Shown one piece after another: positions 15,564 through 23,591 of a stretch of 64,000 nt of DNA (the stretch's first letter is position 1; each line of letters opens with the position of its first letter). The notes beneath the pieces are model-generated. The model saw only the letters and a list, made by a program, of their open reading frames with translations, was not told the DNA's origin and did no database searches. Both the position numbers and the translations under genes were made by a program. The stretch is from Microbacterium sp. VKM Ac-2870 (GTDB taxonomy: Bacteria > Actinomycetota > Actinomycetes > Actinomycetales > Microbacteriaceae): NCBI RefSeq assembly GCF_015350795.1, contig NZ_JADKSH010000002.1, positions 310,001-374,000 of the forward strand, given 5' to 3'.

Positions 15564-16418
15564 TCACTTCAGCTGCGGCACGCCCTCGGTGAGCACCGAC
15601 AGCCAGGTCTTCTTCAGCTCGTCGAGCGTGCCGTTCTGACGCAGGGTGTCGACAGCGGCGCTCACCTTTGCGGTGAGGGGCGAGTTCTTGGCGAGCAGCA
15701 GTCCCCACTGATCGGGGATGCCGGCTGCCGGCAGCTCTCCGACGACGAACGAGTTCTCGATGTACGGCGCGGTGACCGCGACGTAGGCGGTCGGGGTGTC
15801 GAGCACGACGGCGTCGAGCTGGCCCGCCTTCAGAGCGGCGACGGCGTCTTCGTTGGAGTTGTACAGCGACGGTGCCGTGGTCGGCGCGATCGCCTTCTGC
15901 AGCGTCGCGGCGCTGGTGGAGCCCGTCATCGCGCCGATCGCGAGGCCCTTCAGACCCGCGATGTCGGTGACACCCTGGGCCTTGCCACCTTTGATCGCGA
16001 CGACCGACTGGCTCGCTTCGTAGTAGGGCGTCGAGAAGTCGACGGCCTGCTTGCGCTCGTCGGTGATCGTGTACTGCTGGATGTTGATGTCGAAGTTCTT
16101 CGGCCCGGGGGCGATCGCCGCTTCGAACGAAGTCCGCACCCAGACGACGTCGTCCTTCGCGAACCCGAGCTGCTCGGCCACCGCGTAGGCGACCGCAGCT
16201 TCGAAACCCTTGCCCGACGCCGGGTCGTCGCCGTAGACGTACGGCTCGTACGCGGTCTCACCGGTGGCGAACGTCAGCTTGCCGGGTGTGACGTAGCCGG
16301 CATCCCCGCCGGCCGCGTCGGAGGCGGTGCCCCCGGTGCCGCCGGCGCAGCCGGTGAGAACGAGTGCGAGAGTCGCCGCGGTGGCGGCGAGGGCGGTGCG
16401 CAGGGTCGAGCGCGTCAT
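15564..16418 (-). CDS. Polar amino acid ABC transporter, substrate-binding lipoprotein
   Basis: The signal peptide ends in the lipobox LTGC (Cys near residue 24), so the mature 284-residue precursor product is anchored to the outer face of the membrane. The mature part is an SBP_bac_3-type bilobed fold: FATGETAYEPYVYGD, a first-lobe motif NFDINIQQYTITDERKQAVDFSTPYY, and DAVVLDTPTAYV in the second lobe. Ligands of this family are amino acids and related compounds; which one cannot be read here. GGAGG lies five bases before the ATG, so this first gene of the operon is translated with a leader. Confidence 0.92.
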   Translation of the reverse strand: MTRSTLRTALAATAATLALVLTGCAGGTGGTASDAAGGDAGYVTPGKLTFATGETAYEPYVYGDDPASGKGFEAAVAYAVAEQLGFAKDDVVWVRTSFEAAIAPGPKNFDINIQQYTITDERKQAVDFSTPYYEASQSVVAIKGGKAQGVTDIAGLKGLAIGAMTGSTSAATLQKAIAPTTAPSLYNSNEDAVAALKAGQLDAVVLDTPTAYVAVTAPYIENSFVVGELPAAGIPDQWGLLLAKNSPLTAKVSAAVDTLRQNGTLDELKKTWLSVLTEGVPQLK

Positions 16419-16524
16419 GGAGACCTCCGGGTGGGGATGAGCGGTGCGCAGATGCTGTGTGCGGATGCCGCGACATCCATCATCGCCGCGGCCGTGCGCT
16501 CGGGGGCCACCGGGCGTCGTTTTG

Positions 16525-17211
16525 TTACAGGGTCTTCACCCGTGCCGCCGGGGTCCGCAGACCCCCGTCGTTCGGCGACGGGCGTGCGGCGCGGCGGGAG
16601 GAGGTCGCATCGGCGCGCCCATGCCGCGCCATCCGCTCGATCCAGCCGCGCCGGGCGGTGTCGTCGCTGAATCGCACGGGGGTGAAGCGTGTGATGCCGA
16701 CGGTGCGCACGCCGCAGTACCCGAGTGTCGCCCGGGAGAGCGACGCCTCGGCGGCGCCGCGGTAGACGAGCCGGTTCCACAACCGCGGCGAGTCCATCGT
16801 CATGATGATGCGTGCCGTGCGCCCGGTGAGCAGGCGGTCGGACAGCGCCGAGCGTTCGCGGTAGCGGAACGTCGCGTTGGAGAGGAAGACGCGATCGATG
16901 AACGCCTTCAGTGCCGCGGGGACGGTGCCCCACCACTGCGGGTGGAAGATCGCGATGTGGTCTGCCCAGAACAGATCGCCCACGTAGCGGGCGACGTCCG
17001 GATCCAGCGGCAGATCATCGGTGCGCCCGGCTCGCGGCGCGCGCAACTGGTTGCGGGTGCGCGGATGATCGGGGATGGGGTCGTGGGCGAGATCGATCAT
17101 GCGCACCTCAGCGCCGGCGGCGCGAGCGCTTGACGCATAGCCTTCCGCGAGCGCATGAGTGAGGGTGTCGGGCACGGGTGTGCCGACGATGACGAGAAGA
17201 CGACGAGTCAT
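16525..17211 (-). CDS. Flavodoxin-fold NAD(P)H-dependent oxidoreductase
   Basis: The protein (228 residues) fits the NQO/KefF-type family of FMN or FAD flavodoxin-fold reductases. The N-terminal strand LLVIVGTP, the loop IAIFHPQWWGTVPAALKAFIDRVF and the segment AALSDRLLTGRTARIIMTMDSP are family features. Such enzymes reduce quinones or other electrophiles by two electrons. The C-terminal 25 residues are arginine-rich and probably disordered. Its start overlaps the stop of the MarR regulator gene by four bases, so regulator and enzyme are one transcript, as is common for redox- or quinone-sensing MarR pairs. Confidence 0.88.
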   Translation of the reverse strand: MTRRLLVIVGTPVPDTLTHALAEGYASSARAAGAEVRMIDLAHDPIPDHPRTRNQLRAPRAGRTDDLPLDPDVARYVGDLFWADHIAIFHPQWWGTVPAALKAFIDRVFLSNATFRYRERSALSDRLLTGRTARIIMTMDSPRLWNRLVYRGAAEASLSRATLGYCGVRTVGITRFTPVRFSDDTARRGWIERMARHGRADATSSRRAARPSPNDGGLRTPAARVKTL

Positions 17212-17660
17212 GGCGTGCGACCTTTCGCGAGGACGATGTCGGTGAGCACCGAGAGGTGCGCGTTGAGCGCGGCCGGGGTGATGCCCGTGCCGGAGCGGAC
17301 CGGATCCAGGCGCGGGTCGGCGAGCATCTGGGTGAACTCGACCTCGAGTTCACCGCCCGCGATGCGCACGAGCTCGGCGCCCGTCGAGGTGAGCTCGAGG
17401 ACGATCCGTCGTCCCTCGCCTGCGGTAGCGGTGATCCAGCCGTCGGCGACCAGCGTCGGCACGCGCTTGCTGACCGCCGCTTTCGTCACGCGCAGGCAGT
17501 GCGCGAGGCCCGTGATGTCGATGGGCGCGCGTTCGGCGAGGGTCGCGAGGATCTCGAAGAGGTTGAAGCTCACGCCGTGCTTCTGGCGCAACCACGCGTC
17601 CGCGAAGAGCTCGAGTTCGCCGACCAGCTCGTGGAGGGTGACGGTGAGACGCGCGGCCAT
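17208..17660 (-). CDS. MarR-family transcriptional regulator
   Basis: This 150-residue protein has the MarR winged-helix layout: SFNLFEILATLAERAP, the recognition region GLAHCLRVTKAAVSKRVPTLVADGWI, and the wing GEGRRIVLELTSTGAELV. Such proteins repress their own operon and release DNA on binding phenolics, quinones or after Cys oxidation. One Cys (HCLRV) is present in the DNA-binding helix region. The start at 17660 has no ribosome-binding site; instead a promoter with two operator palindromes abuts the ATG, implying a leaderless autoregulated mRNA. Confidence 0.9.
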   Translation of the reverse strand: MAARLTVTLHELVGELELFADAWLRQKHGVSFNLFEILATLAERAPIDITGLAHCLRVTKAAVSKRVPTLVADGWITATAGEGRRIVLELTSTGAELVRIAGGELEVEFTQMLADPRLDPVRSGTGITPAALNAHLSVLTDIVLAKGRTP

Positions 17661-17666
17661 GATTCG

Positions 17667-17706
17667 AGTCAACCAGTTGACATGGTGTGAGTCAACAGGT
17701 TGACTC
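17667..17706 (-). promoter_or_regulatory. MarR promoter with two overlapping palindromic operators
   Basis: Two palindromes with the same half-sites occur: GTCAAC-CA-GTTGAC at 17668-17681 and GAGTCAAC-AG-GTTGACTC at 17689-17706, centred 23 bases apart. On the minus strand TTGACT (17690-17695) and TTGACT (17667-17672) are separated by 17 bases and can act as -35 and -10; the ATG follows six bases later. Each palindrome covers one promoter hexamer, so binding would block RNA polymerase. Confidence 0.8.
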
Positions 17707-17710
17707 GCGA

Positions 17711-18508
17711 CTACTGCAGGCTCACGAGGCGATTCAGGTCGTCGCCGGGCAGGCTGTCGGCGGTCGCCGTCACCTGCACCCCGACGAGGTCCGCCCGACC
17801 GCTCAACACGTTGAGGAATGCCGTGTCGGCGGCATCCCGCCCCGTCGCGATCCGCACGAGAGTCTCTCGGGGCGCGAGGGTGGTCGCGTCGACGGCGCGC
17901 CACGCGCCTTCGACCCAGGCCTCGGCGACGGCGTGGAAGTCCATGGGGTCGAGCCCCGGCGCGTACACCGCGGCGAGTCGCGCGGGCACCCCGCGGGCTC
18001 GGAGCAGGGCGACGCACAGGTGGGCGTAGTCGCGGCAGACGCCCTGACGGGCGAGAAGGGTGCGCGTCGCGCCGTCGGTCGGCAGGCTCGACCCGCTCAC
18101 ATACGACAGGTGCGTACCCACCCACGACGACACGGCAATCAGCAGCGCCGCCGGATCGTCCACGCCCCCGAACTCAGCCGCGGCGGTCGGCGCGAGCGCG
18201 TCGGACTCGGCGTATCGGCTGGGGCGGCCGTACACGAGCAACTCGGTCTCGTCGGCGTCGAGCGCCGCCGCGATGCCGTCGACCGTCGCGGTGTAGTCGA
18301 GTCGGAGCCGCCCGACCGGCGCGGCGACCCGGTGCAGGCGACCTCCGTGCGCGTCGGCGAGTTCGCGCGTCGGTACGGGCGCACCGGCGACAGAGACGGT
18401 GAGTGTCTCGGATACCGGGACGTAGGCCCTGGACACCGCGACGGCGAAGACGAGGTCGGCGGGCTCGGTGACATCGAGCTCGATGTGCGCGGTGACGGTC
18501 CTCTGCAT
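17711..18508 (-). CDS. Transglutaminase-like domain protein
   Basis: The C-terminal half carries the transglutaminase-like triad: Cys158 in QGVCRDYAHL, His192 in DFHAVAEAW and Asp207 in RAVDATT. The N-terminal half (1-110) is a beta-rich domain usual in this bacterial family. Proteins of this type are thought to be cytoplasmic peptidases or cross-linkers, but the substrate is unknown. The length of 265 residues is typical. No signal peptide is seen. It lies upstream of the MarR gene on the same strand, 50 bases before its start, but the MarR promoter in the gap makes the latter independent. Confidence 0.88.
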   Translation of the reverse strand: MQRTVTAHIELDVTEPADLVFAVAVSRAYVPVSETLTVSVAGAPVPTRELADAHGGRLHRVAAPVGRLRLDYTATVDGIAAALDADETELLVYGRPSRYAESDALAPTAAAEFGGVDDPAALLIAVSSWVGTHLSYVSGSSLPTDGATRTLLARQGVCRDYAHLCVALLRARGVPARLAAVYAPGLDPMDFHAVAEAWVEGAWRAVDATTLAPRETLVRIATGRDAADTAFLNVLSGRADLVGVQVTATADSLPGDDLNRLVSLQ

Positions 18509-18565
18509 GTGACCAGGTTCGCACGGTCGCGTGCGGTGCGTCCGGGGCTTGACAGGAGCTCGAGG

Positions 18566-18582
18566 CGTTTCGACTCGCTGCG
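18566..18582. repeat. Partial copy A of a dispersed GAGTCGAAACG-type repeat
   Basis: CGTTTCGACTCGCTGCG is, read on the minus strand, the right half (CGAGTCGAAACG) of a repeat seen more completely at 24300-24332 and 28583-28615. It lies in the 129-base gap between the aldolase and transglutaminase-like genes. Confidence 0.6.
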
Positions 18583-18610
18583 AGGCGCGAGGCGCGAGGC
18601 GCGAGGCGCG
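18581..18610. repeat. Tandem 7-bp repeat, CGAGGCG x 4.3
   Basis: Four perfect copies of CGAGGCG follow each other, plus two bases. The array adjoins dispersed-repeat copy A and lies just past the stop of the aldolase gene on the minus strand. It probably arose by replication slippage. Confidence 0.85.
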
Positions 18611-18637
18611 CGGCGCCGGGTCGGAACGTGTCCCGCC

Positions 18638-19441
18638 TCAGTACGACACGCGGTCGCCCCCGCCGCCCGCGGGCACCCACCGCGCGGCGAGAGCCTCCGA
18701 GCCGCGGGCGAGCAGCGCGACGTCAGCGCCGACGAGCACGAAGGTGGCCCCGGCATCGACATACGACTGGGCAACCTGCGGATCGAACGCATTCACGCCG
18801 ACCGGGGTGCCCGCCGCCTGCACCGCGCCGAACGCGCGTCGCACCGCGTCGACGACGTCGGGATGCGTCTGCTCGCCGAGCACGCCCAGCGACGCCGCCA
18901 GATCGCTCGGTCCGACGAAGACGCCGTCGATGCCGTCCACCGCGGCGATCTCCGCCGCAGCCTCGACCCCGGCAGAGGTCTCGATCTGCACACACACCGA
19001 GACGTACGCGTCGGCGTTCTGGAGGTAGTCCTCGACGCGGTTCCAGCGGGCGGAGCGGGCCAGCGCCGACCCGACTCCACGGCCGCCGCGCGGGGGGTAC
19101 CGCGTGGCCGCGACGACGGCGCGCGCCTCGTCGGCCGACGAGACCATCGGCACGAGGATGTTCTGCGCGCCGAGATCGAGCACCTGCTTGATCGTGACCG
19201 GATCCCCGATCGGCACGCGCACCACCGGCGTCACCGGTGAGCCGCCGACCGCCTGAAGCTGGGCGCGCACGGTCTCGAGGGTATTGGGGCCGTGCTCCAT
19301 GTCGATGAGGAGCCAATCGAGGCCGGACCCGGCCATGATCTCGGCGACGAGCGCCGAACCGGAACACACCCAGCCCCCCACGAGCGGGCGGGACGCCGCG
19401 CTCAGCCGGTCGCGAAAGGTCGGACTCAGATGAAACGACAC
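18638..19441 (-). CDS. hpaI: HpaI-type 2-oxo acid aldolase (HpcH/HpaI family)
   Basis: This class II pyruvate aldolase should split 4-hydroxy-2-oxoheptane-1,7-dioate into pyruvate and succinate semialdehyde, the last step of homoprotocatechuate breakdown. The 267-residue protein shows GLDWLLIDMEHGPN, the metal Glu in VCVQIETSAGVE, and the Asp in GIDGVFVGPSDLAASLG, and RYPPRGGRGVG, all family hallmarks. The GTG at 19441 overlaps the end of the hydratase gene by 16 bases. Being the last gene of the hpa operon fits the last pathway step. Confidence 0.92.
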   Translation of the reverse strand: MSFHLSPTFRDRLSAASRPLVGGWVCSGSALVAEIMAGSGLDWLLIDMEHGPNTLETVRAQLQAVGGSPVTPVVRVPIGDPVTIKQVLDLGAQNILVPMVSSADEARAVVAATRYPPRGGRGVGSALARSARWNRVEDYLQNADAYVSVCVQIETSAGVEAAAEIAAVDGIDGVFVGPSDLAASLGVLGEQTHPDVVDAVRRAFGAVQAAGTPVGVNAFDPQVAQSYVDAGATFVLVGADVALLARGSEALAARWVPAGGGGDRVSY

Positions 19442-20208
19442 GCGATGACCCCCATTTCGCCGAAGTCGCAGCGGATCTCGTCGCCGCGCTGCACCCACAT
19501 CGGGCGCGTGAACGATCCGGCGAGAATGATCTCGCCGGCCTCGAGTCTGGCACCGTGCTGATGGAACTTGTTCGCGAGCCACGCGACGCCGGTGGCGGGG
19601 TGGCCGAGCACGCCGGCGGCGACGCCGGTCTCCTCGATCTCCCCGTTGCGGCTGAGCACGCCCGGCACCCAGCGCAGATCGATCTCGTCGGGGCGCTTGT
19701 GCACGTCGCCCAGCACCATCGCCCCATACGCCGCGTTGTCGCTGATCGTGTCGACGATGGTCCGCCCCTCCAACTCGATGTGCGAGTTCAGCACTTCGAG
19801 GGCCGGAACGGCGTAGTCGATCGCGGCGAGTGCGTCGTCGAGAGTGCAGTCGGGGCCCTCGAGCGGCGACGCCAGCACGAAGGCCAGCTCGACCTCGATG
19901 CGTACGTTCGAGAAGTGGTCCACGGGGATCTCGTCGCCCGACCGGTAGACCGTGTCGTCGAACATGACGCCGAAATCCGGCTCGCTGATGCCGGTCGCCT
20001 GCTGCATCGCCTTCGAGGTGAGACCGATCTTGCGCCCGACGAGCGTGCGCCCGGCCGCGATCATCCGGTCGCGCCATACGCCCTGGATGGCGTACGAGTC
20101 CTCGATGGTCGCCTCGGGGTAGCGGGCCGTGATCCGCGGGATCACGGCGTGCGCGCGGTCGGCCTCCGCGAGCTCTGCGGCGAGGCCGGCGATGGTCGCG
20201 GCATCCAT
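19426..20208 (-). CDS. hpaH: 2-Oxo-hept-4-ene-1,7-dioate hydratase (HpaH type)
   Basis: The enzyme hydrates 2-oxohept-4-ene-1,7-dioate to the 4-hydroxy acid that HpaI cleaves. The 260-residue protein has the FAH-superfamily hydratase pattern: [23 protein letters not shown], the metal Glu residues in [11 protein letters not shown], and LEVLNSHIE. The segment [13 protein letters not shown] near the C-terminus is typical of HpaH and the related catechol-pathway hydratase. Its ATG is two bases after the dioxygenase stop, so the genes are closely coupled. A catechol-type 2-oxopent-4-enoate hydratase is the alternative, less likely in this context. Confidence 0.9.
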   Translation of the reverse strand: MDAATIAGLAAELAEADRAHAVIPRITARYPEATIEDSYAIQGVWRDRMIAAGRTLVGRKIGLTSKAMQQATGISEPDFGVMFDDTVYRSGDEIPVDHFSNVRIEVELAFVLASPLEGPDCTLDDALAAIDYAVPALEVLNSHIELEGRTIVDTISDNAAYGAMVLGDVHKRPDEIDLRWVPGVLSRNGEIEETGVAAGVLGHPATGVAWLANKFHQHGARLEAGEIILAGSFTRPMWVQRGDEIRCDFGEMGVIACRFI

Positions 20209-20210
20209 GA

Positions 20211-21374
20211 TCAGAGCTGGTTCCCCAACTTGTACTCGCCCTTCTTCCCGTCTGGCAACGTTTCTTCCTCGCTGGCGCGGGTGTAGCTGAAGCCGTCTGC
20301 GCCGATGGTCACCGCCATCTCGGAGGTGTCGGTGCGGGCGACGACCGGCTGCGGGTTGCCATCGAGGTCGAGCACGAGCGACGCGTCGGTGTACCAGGAG
20401 GGCACCACGGGGGTGCCCCACCAGTCGCGGCGCTGATTGTCGTGCACGTCCCACGTGATGACCGGGTTGTCTGGGTCTCCGGTGTAGTAGTCCTGCGTGT
20501 AGATCTCGACACGATGACCGTCGGGATCGCGCAGGTACAGGTAGAACGCGTTGCTGACGCCGTGGCGACCGGGGCCGCGTTCGATCATGTCGCTGCGGCG
20601 GAGGGCGCCGAGCTTGTCGCAGATCGCGAGGATGTTGTGCTTTTCGTGGGTCGAGAAGGCGACGTGGTGCATGCGGGGGCCGTCGCCGCCGGTCGTCGCC
20701 GTGTCGTGGACGGTGGGCTTGCGGCGCATCCACGCGGCATAAACGGTGCCGTCCGCATCCTGGATGTCTTCGGTCACGCGGAACCCGAGGTCCTGGTAGT
20801 GGCGGACGGCCCGCGGGACGTCGGGGGTCACCTGGTTGAAGTGGTCGAGGCGCACCAGCGCCCCGGGCGTGTAGAGGTCGTAGCGCCACGCGAGGCGTTC
20901 GACGTGCTCGGTCTCGGAGAAGAACTCGTACGGGAAGCCCAGCGGGTCGACGACCCGGACGCTGTCGCCGATGCCCTTCGTGAAGCCGTCGCGGTTGCGG
21001 CGCACATCGCAACCGAGCTCGGTGTAGAACGCCACCGCACGGTCCAGGTCTTCGGGAGAACGCACGCGATAGCTGAACGCCGCCACTGCGGCGACAGGTC
21101 CCTGTCGGAGCACGAGGTTGTGGTGGATGAACTCCTCGAGCGAGCGCAGGTAGACGGTGGTGTCGTCTTCCTCGGTGACGGTGAGGCCCAGGACGTCGAC
21201 GTAGAACTTGCGGGAGCGCGCCAGATCGGTGACGACGAGTTCCATGTATGCGCAGCGGAGGATGTCGGGAGCCGGAGATGTCGGTGTCGCCACCGGGTTG
21301 GCGGCGACGATGGGCGCCTCGGCAGAGACGAAGAAGCCCGACGAGGTCTTCGTCATCGTGGAACGGTCGGTCAT
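20211..21374 (-). CDS. hpaD: Homoprotocatechuate 2,3-dioxygenase (extradiol)
   Basis: The enzyme opens 3,4-dihydroxyphenylacetate next to the hydroxyls to give 5-carboxymethyl-2-hydroxymuconate semialdehyde. The 387-residue protein is a type I extradiol dioxygenase with two vicinal-oxygen-chelate repeats. Metal ligands read as His178 (RLDHFNQ), His237 (MHHVAF) and Glu290 (HRVEIYT), all offset by exactly 23 residues from His155, His214 and Glu267 of the Brevibacterium enzyme. The C-terminal region with WYTDASLVLDLDG is also typical. The Brevibacterium and Arthrobacter enzymes use Fe or Mn; the metal here is not decided by sequence. GGGAG lies six bases before the ATG. Confidence 0.95.
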   Translation of the reverse strand: MTDRSTMTKTSSGFFVSAEAPIVAANPVATPTSPAPDILRCAYMELVVTDLARSRKFYVDVLGLTVTEEDDTTVYLRSLEEFIHHNLVLRQGPVAAVAAFSYRVRSPEDLDRAVAFYTELGCDVRRNRDGFTKGIGDSVRVVDPLGFPYEFFSETEHVERLAWRYDLYTPGALVRLDHFNQVTPDVPRAVRHYQDLGFRVTEDIQDADGTVYAAWMRRKPTVHDTATTGGDGPRMHHVAFSTHEKHNILAICDKLGALRRSDMIERGPGRHGVSNAFYLYLRDPDGHRVEIYTQDYYTGDPDNPVITWDVHDNQRRDWWGTPVVPSWYTDASLVLDLDGNPQPVVARTDTSEMAVTIGADGFSYTRASEEETLPDGKKGEYKLGNQL

Positions 21375-21375
21375 C

Positions 21376-22899
21376 TCAGGCTCCCTTGCCGAAGGTTGGG
21401 TTGTGGGCGGCGCCGAGCGTGATGTGCACGGCCTGCTGGGCGGTGTAGAAGTCGATCGAGCGGTAGCCGCCCTCGTGTCCGAGTCCCGAGGCCTTCACGC
21501 CGCCGAACGGGGTGCGGAGGTCGCGCACGTTGTTGGAGTTGAGCCACACCATGCCGGCCTCGATGGCCTGCGCGAAGGTGTGCGCGCGCCTGAGGTCGTT
21601 CGTCCACACGTAGGCAGCGAGACCGTAGCGGGTGTCGTTGGCGAGCGCGAGGGCCTCGTCCTCGGTGTCGAACGGGGTGATCGCGACCACCGGGCCGAAG
21701 ATCTCCTCCTGGAAGATGCGGGCCGTCGGCGCCACATCGGCGAACACCGTCGGTGCGACGAAGTTGCCCGTCGGGAAGGCGTCGGGCCGGCCGCCGCCGG
21801 CGACGAGGCGCCCTTCGCCCTTGCCGATCTCGACATAGCTCATGACCTTCGCGAAGTGCTCGGGGTGCACGAGCGCGCCCACTTCGGTGGCCGGATCGTG
21901 CGGGTAGCCGACCTTCACGCGTCGCGCCTGCGCGGCGTAGCGTTCGACGAACTCGTCGTACACCTCACGCTGCACGAGGATGCGGCTGCCGGCGGTGCAG
22001 CGCTCGCCGTTGAGCGAGAAGACCCCGAAGATGGTCGCGTCGATCGCGGCATCCAGGTCTGCATCGGCGAAGACGATCGCCGGGCTCTTTCCCCCGAGCT
22101 CCATCGACAGGCCCTTGAGGAAGGGGGCAGCGTTGGCGAAGATCAGCTGCCCCGTCGAGCTCTCGCCGGTGAACGAGATGAGGGGCACGTCGGGGTGCTT
22201 CACGAGTGCGTCGCCGGCGTCTTCGCCGAGACCGTTCACGAGGTTGAAGACCCCCTGCGGAAGGCCGGCTTCCTCGAAGATCCCGGCCCAGAGGGATGCC
22301 GACAGCGGCGTGAATTCTGCCGGCTTGAGCACGACCGTGTTGCCCGTCGCGAGGGCGGGGCCGAGCTTCCACGACTCAAGCATGAACGGCGTGTTCCAGG
22401 GGGTGATCAGGCCGGCGACACCGATGGGTTTGCGGTTGACGTAGTTGAGCTGGCGCCCCGGCACCTTGAACGTGTCGTCGGACTGGGCGACGATCAGGTC
22501 GGCGAAGAAGCGGAAGTTCTCGGCCGCGCGGCGGGCCTGGCCGAGCGCCTGTGCGATCGGAAGACCCGAGTCGAACGATTCGAGCTCGGCGAGGCGCGCG
22601 TCGCGCGACTCAACGATGTCGGCGACGCGGTGCAGCACGCGCGAACGCTCGCGCGGCAGCATCTTCGGCCACGGGCCGTCGGTGAAGGCGCGTCGCGCGG
22701 CGGCGACGGCGAGGTCGATGTCGGCCTTCTTGCCGGCGGCGGCGCGCACGTACACCTCGTTGCTGACCGGTTCGAGCACCTCGAAGGTGTCGTTGTCGAC
22801 CGAATCGGCGAAGCGGCCGTCGATGTAGTGACGGATGCGGTCGGGCAGATCGGCGGGCACGTGGCGCGCGTCGAGGGCGGGCGAGGCGATATCGGTCAT
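21376..22899 (-). CDS. hpaE: 5-Carboxymethyl-2-hydroxymuconate semialdehyde dehydrogenase
   Basis: This NAD-dependent aldehyde dehydrogenase oxidises the ring-cleavage product of HpaD. The 507-residue protein shows the Rossmann and substrate motifs ITPWNTPFMLESWK, FTGESSTGQLI, the general-base Glu in MELGGKSP, and the catalytic Cys in NGERCTAGSR. EEIFGPVVAI and the ending GGVKASGLGHEGG are class features. The gene lies between the GntR regulator (overlapping by four bases) and hpaD (one-base gap), which supports the specific assignment over a general aldehyde dehydrogenase. Confidence 0.94.
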   Translation of the reverse strand: MTDIASPALDARHVPADLPDRIRHYIDGRFADSVDNDTFEVLEPVSNEVYVRAAAGKKADIDLAVAAARRAFTDGPWPKMLPRERSRVLHRVADIVESRDARLAELESFDSGLPIAQALGQARRAAENFRFFADLIVAQSDDTFKVPGRQLNYVNRKPIGVAGLITPWNTPFMLESWKLGPALATGNTVVLKPAEFTPLSASLWAGIFEEAGLPQGVFNLVNGLGEDAGDALVKHPDVPLISFTGESSTGQLIFANAAPFLKGLSMELGGKSPAIVFADADLDAAIDATIFGVFSLNGERCTAGSRILVQREVYDEFVERYAAQARRVKVGYPHDPATEVGALVHPEHFAKVMSYVEIGKGEGRLVAGGGRPDAFPTGNFVAPTVFADVAPTARIFQEEIFGPVVAITPFDTEDEALALANDTRYGLAAYVWTNDLRRAHTFAQAIEAGMVWLNSNNVRDLRTPFGGVKASGLGHEGGYRSIDFYTAQQAVHITLGAAHNPTFGKGA

Positions 22900-23591
22900 G
22901 TGTCTCTCCGATCGGTCAGGGCGGCATCCCCGGCGCTGTCGTGTCGGGCATGGAGGAACGCGTCGAGCGTGCGCAGGCGGTGGTTGCGGGTGAACATCTC
23001 CAGCTCGTCCGCGTCGGCGCCGGTGCGGATCAGCTCGAGGATGCGGTCGTGTTCCTCGACCGAGTGGCGCGGGCGGCCGGGGATGAGCGAGAACGACGTG
23101 TCGCGGAGCCCTGCCAGCCGTGACCAGCCGCGTCCGACCAGATCGAGGATGTGCGGGTTGGGGCAGCGGTCGAAGAGCACGGCGTGGAAGCGTTGGTTGA
23201 GCTGCGTGTAGGTGTGTGCGTCGAAGTCGTCGAGCAGTCGGTGCATGCGCTCGTTGATCTCGGATGCCGCGGCGAGGTCGTCCGCCGTCACGAACGGAGC
23301 CGCGAGTCGGGTGGCGTACCCCTCGACGAGGCTGAGCGTCTGCATCGTGTGGACGTAGGCCTCTTCGTCGACGACCGACACCCGCGCGCCCACGTTCTTC
23401 TCGAAGGTGACGAGATGCTCCGCCTCGAGGCGACGGATCGCTTCGCGCACGGGCACGACGCTCATGTCGAGCTCGCCCGCGATCGCCCCGAGGACGAGTC
23501 GGTAGCCGGGGCCGTATTCGTGACGGTGGATGCGCTCGCGGATCCAGTCGTAGGCGATCTCCGACTTGCTGCCCATGACGATGTCGCTCAT
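22896..23591 (-). CDS. GntR-family (FCD) regulator of the hpa island
   Basis: The 231-residue protein has a winged helix (residues 10-75: AYDWIRERIHRHEYGPGYRL, ELDMSVVPVREAIRRLEAE) and an FCD domain with LNQRFHAVLFDRCPNPHI and an EEHDRILELI His. FCD regulators of this type bind aromatic acids or pathway intermediates. The start ATGA overlaps the stop of the FAH-RraA gene, and its stop overlaps hpaE, so it is embedded in the operon and likely autoregulated. The palindrome at 25181-25192 in the divergent promoter region is its probable operator. A second ATG at 23576 is possible but would break the overlap. Confidence 0.9.
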   Translation of the reverse strand: MSDIVMGSKSEIAYDWIRERIHRHEYGPGYRLVLGAIAGELDMSVVPVREAIRRLEAEHLVTFEKNVGARVSVVDEEAYVHTMQTLSLVEGYATRLAAPFVTADDLAAASEINERMHRLLDDFDAHTYTQLNQRFHAVLFDRCPNPHILDLVGRGWSRLAGLRDTSFSLIPGRPRHSVEEHDRILELIRTGADADELEMFTRNHRLRTLDAFLHARHDSAGDAALTDRRDT

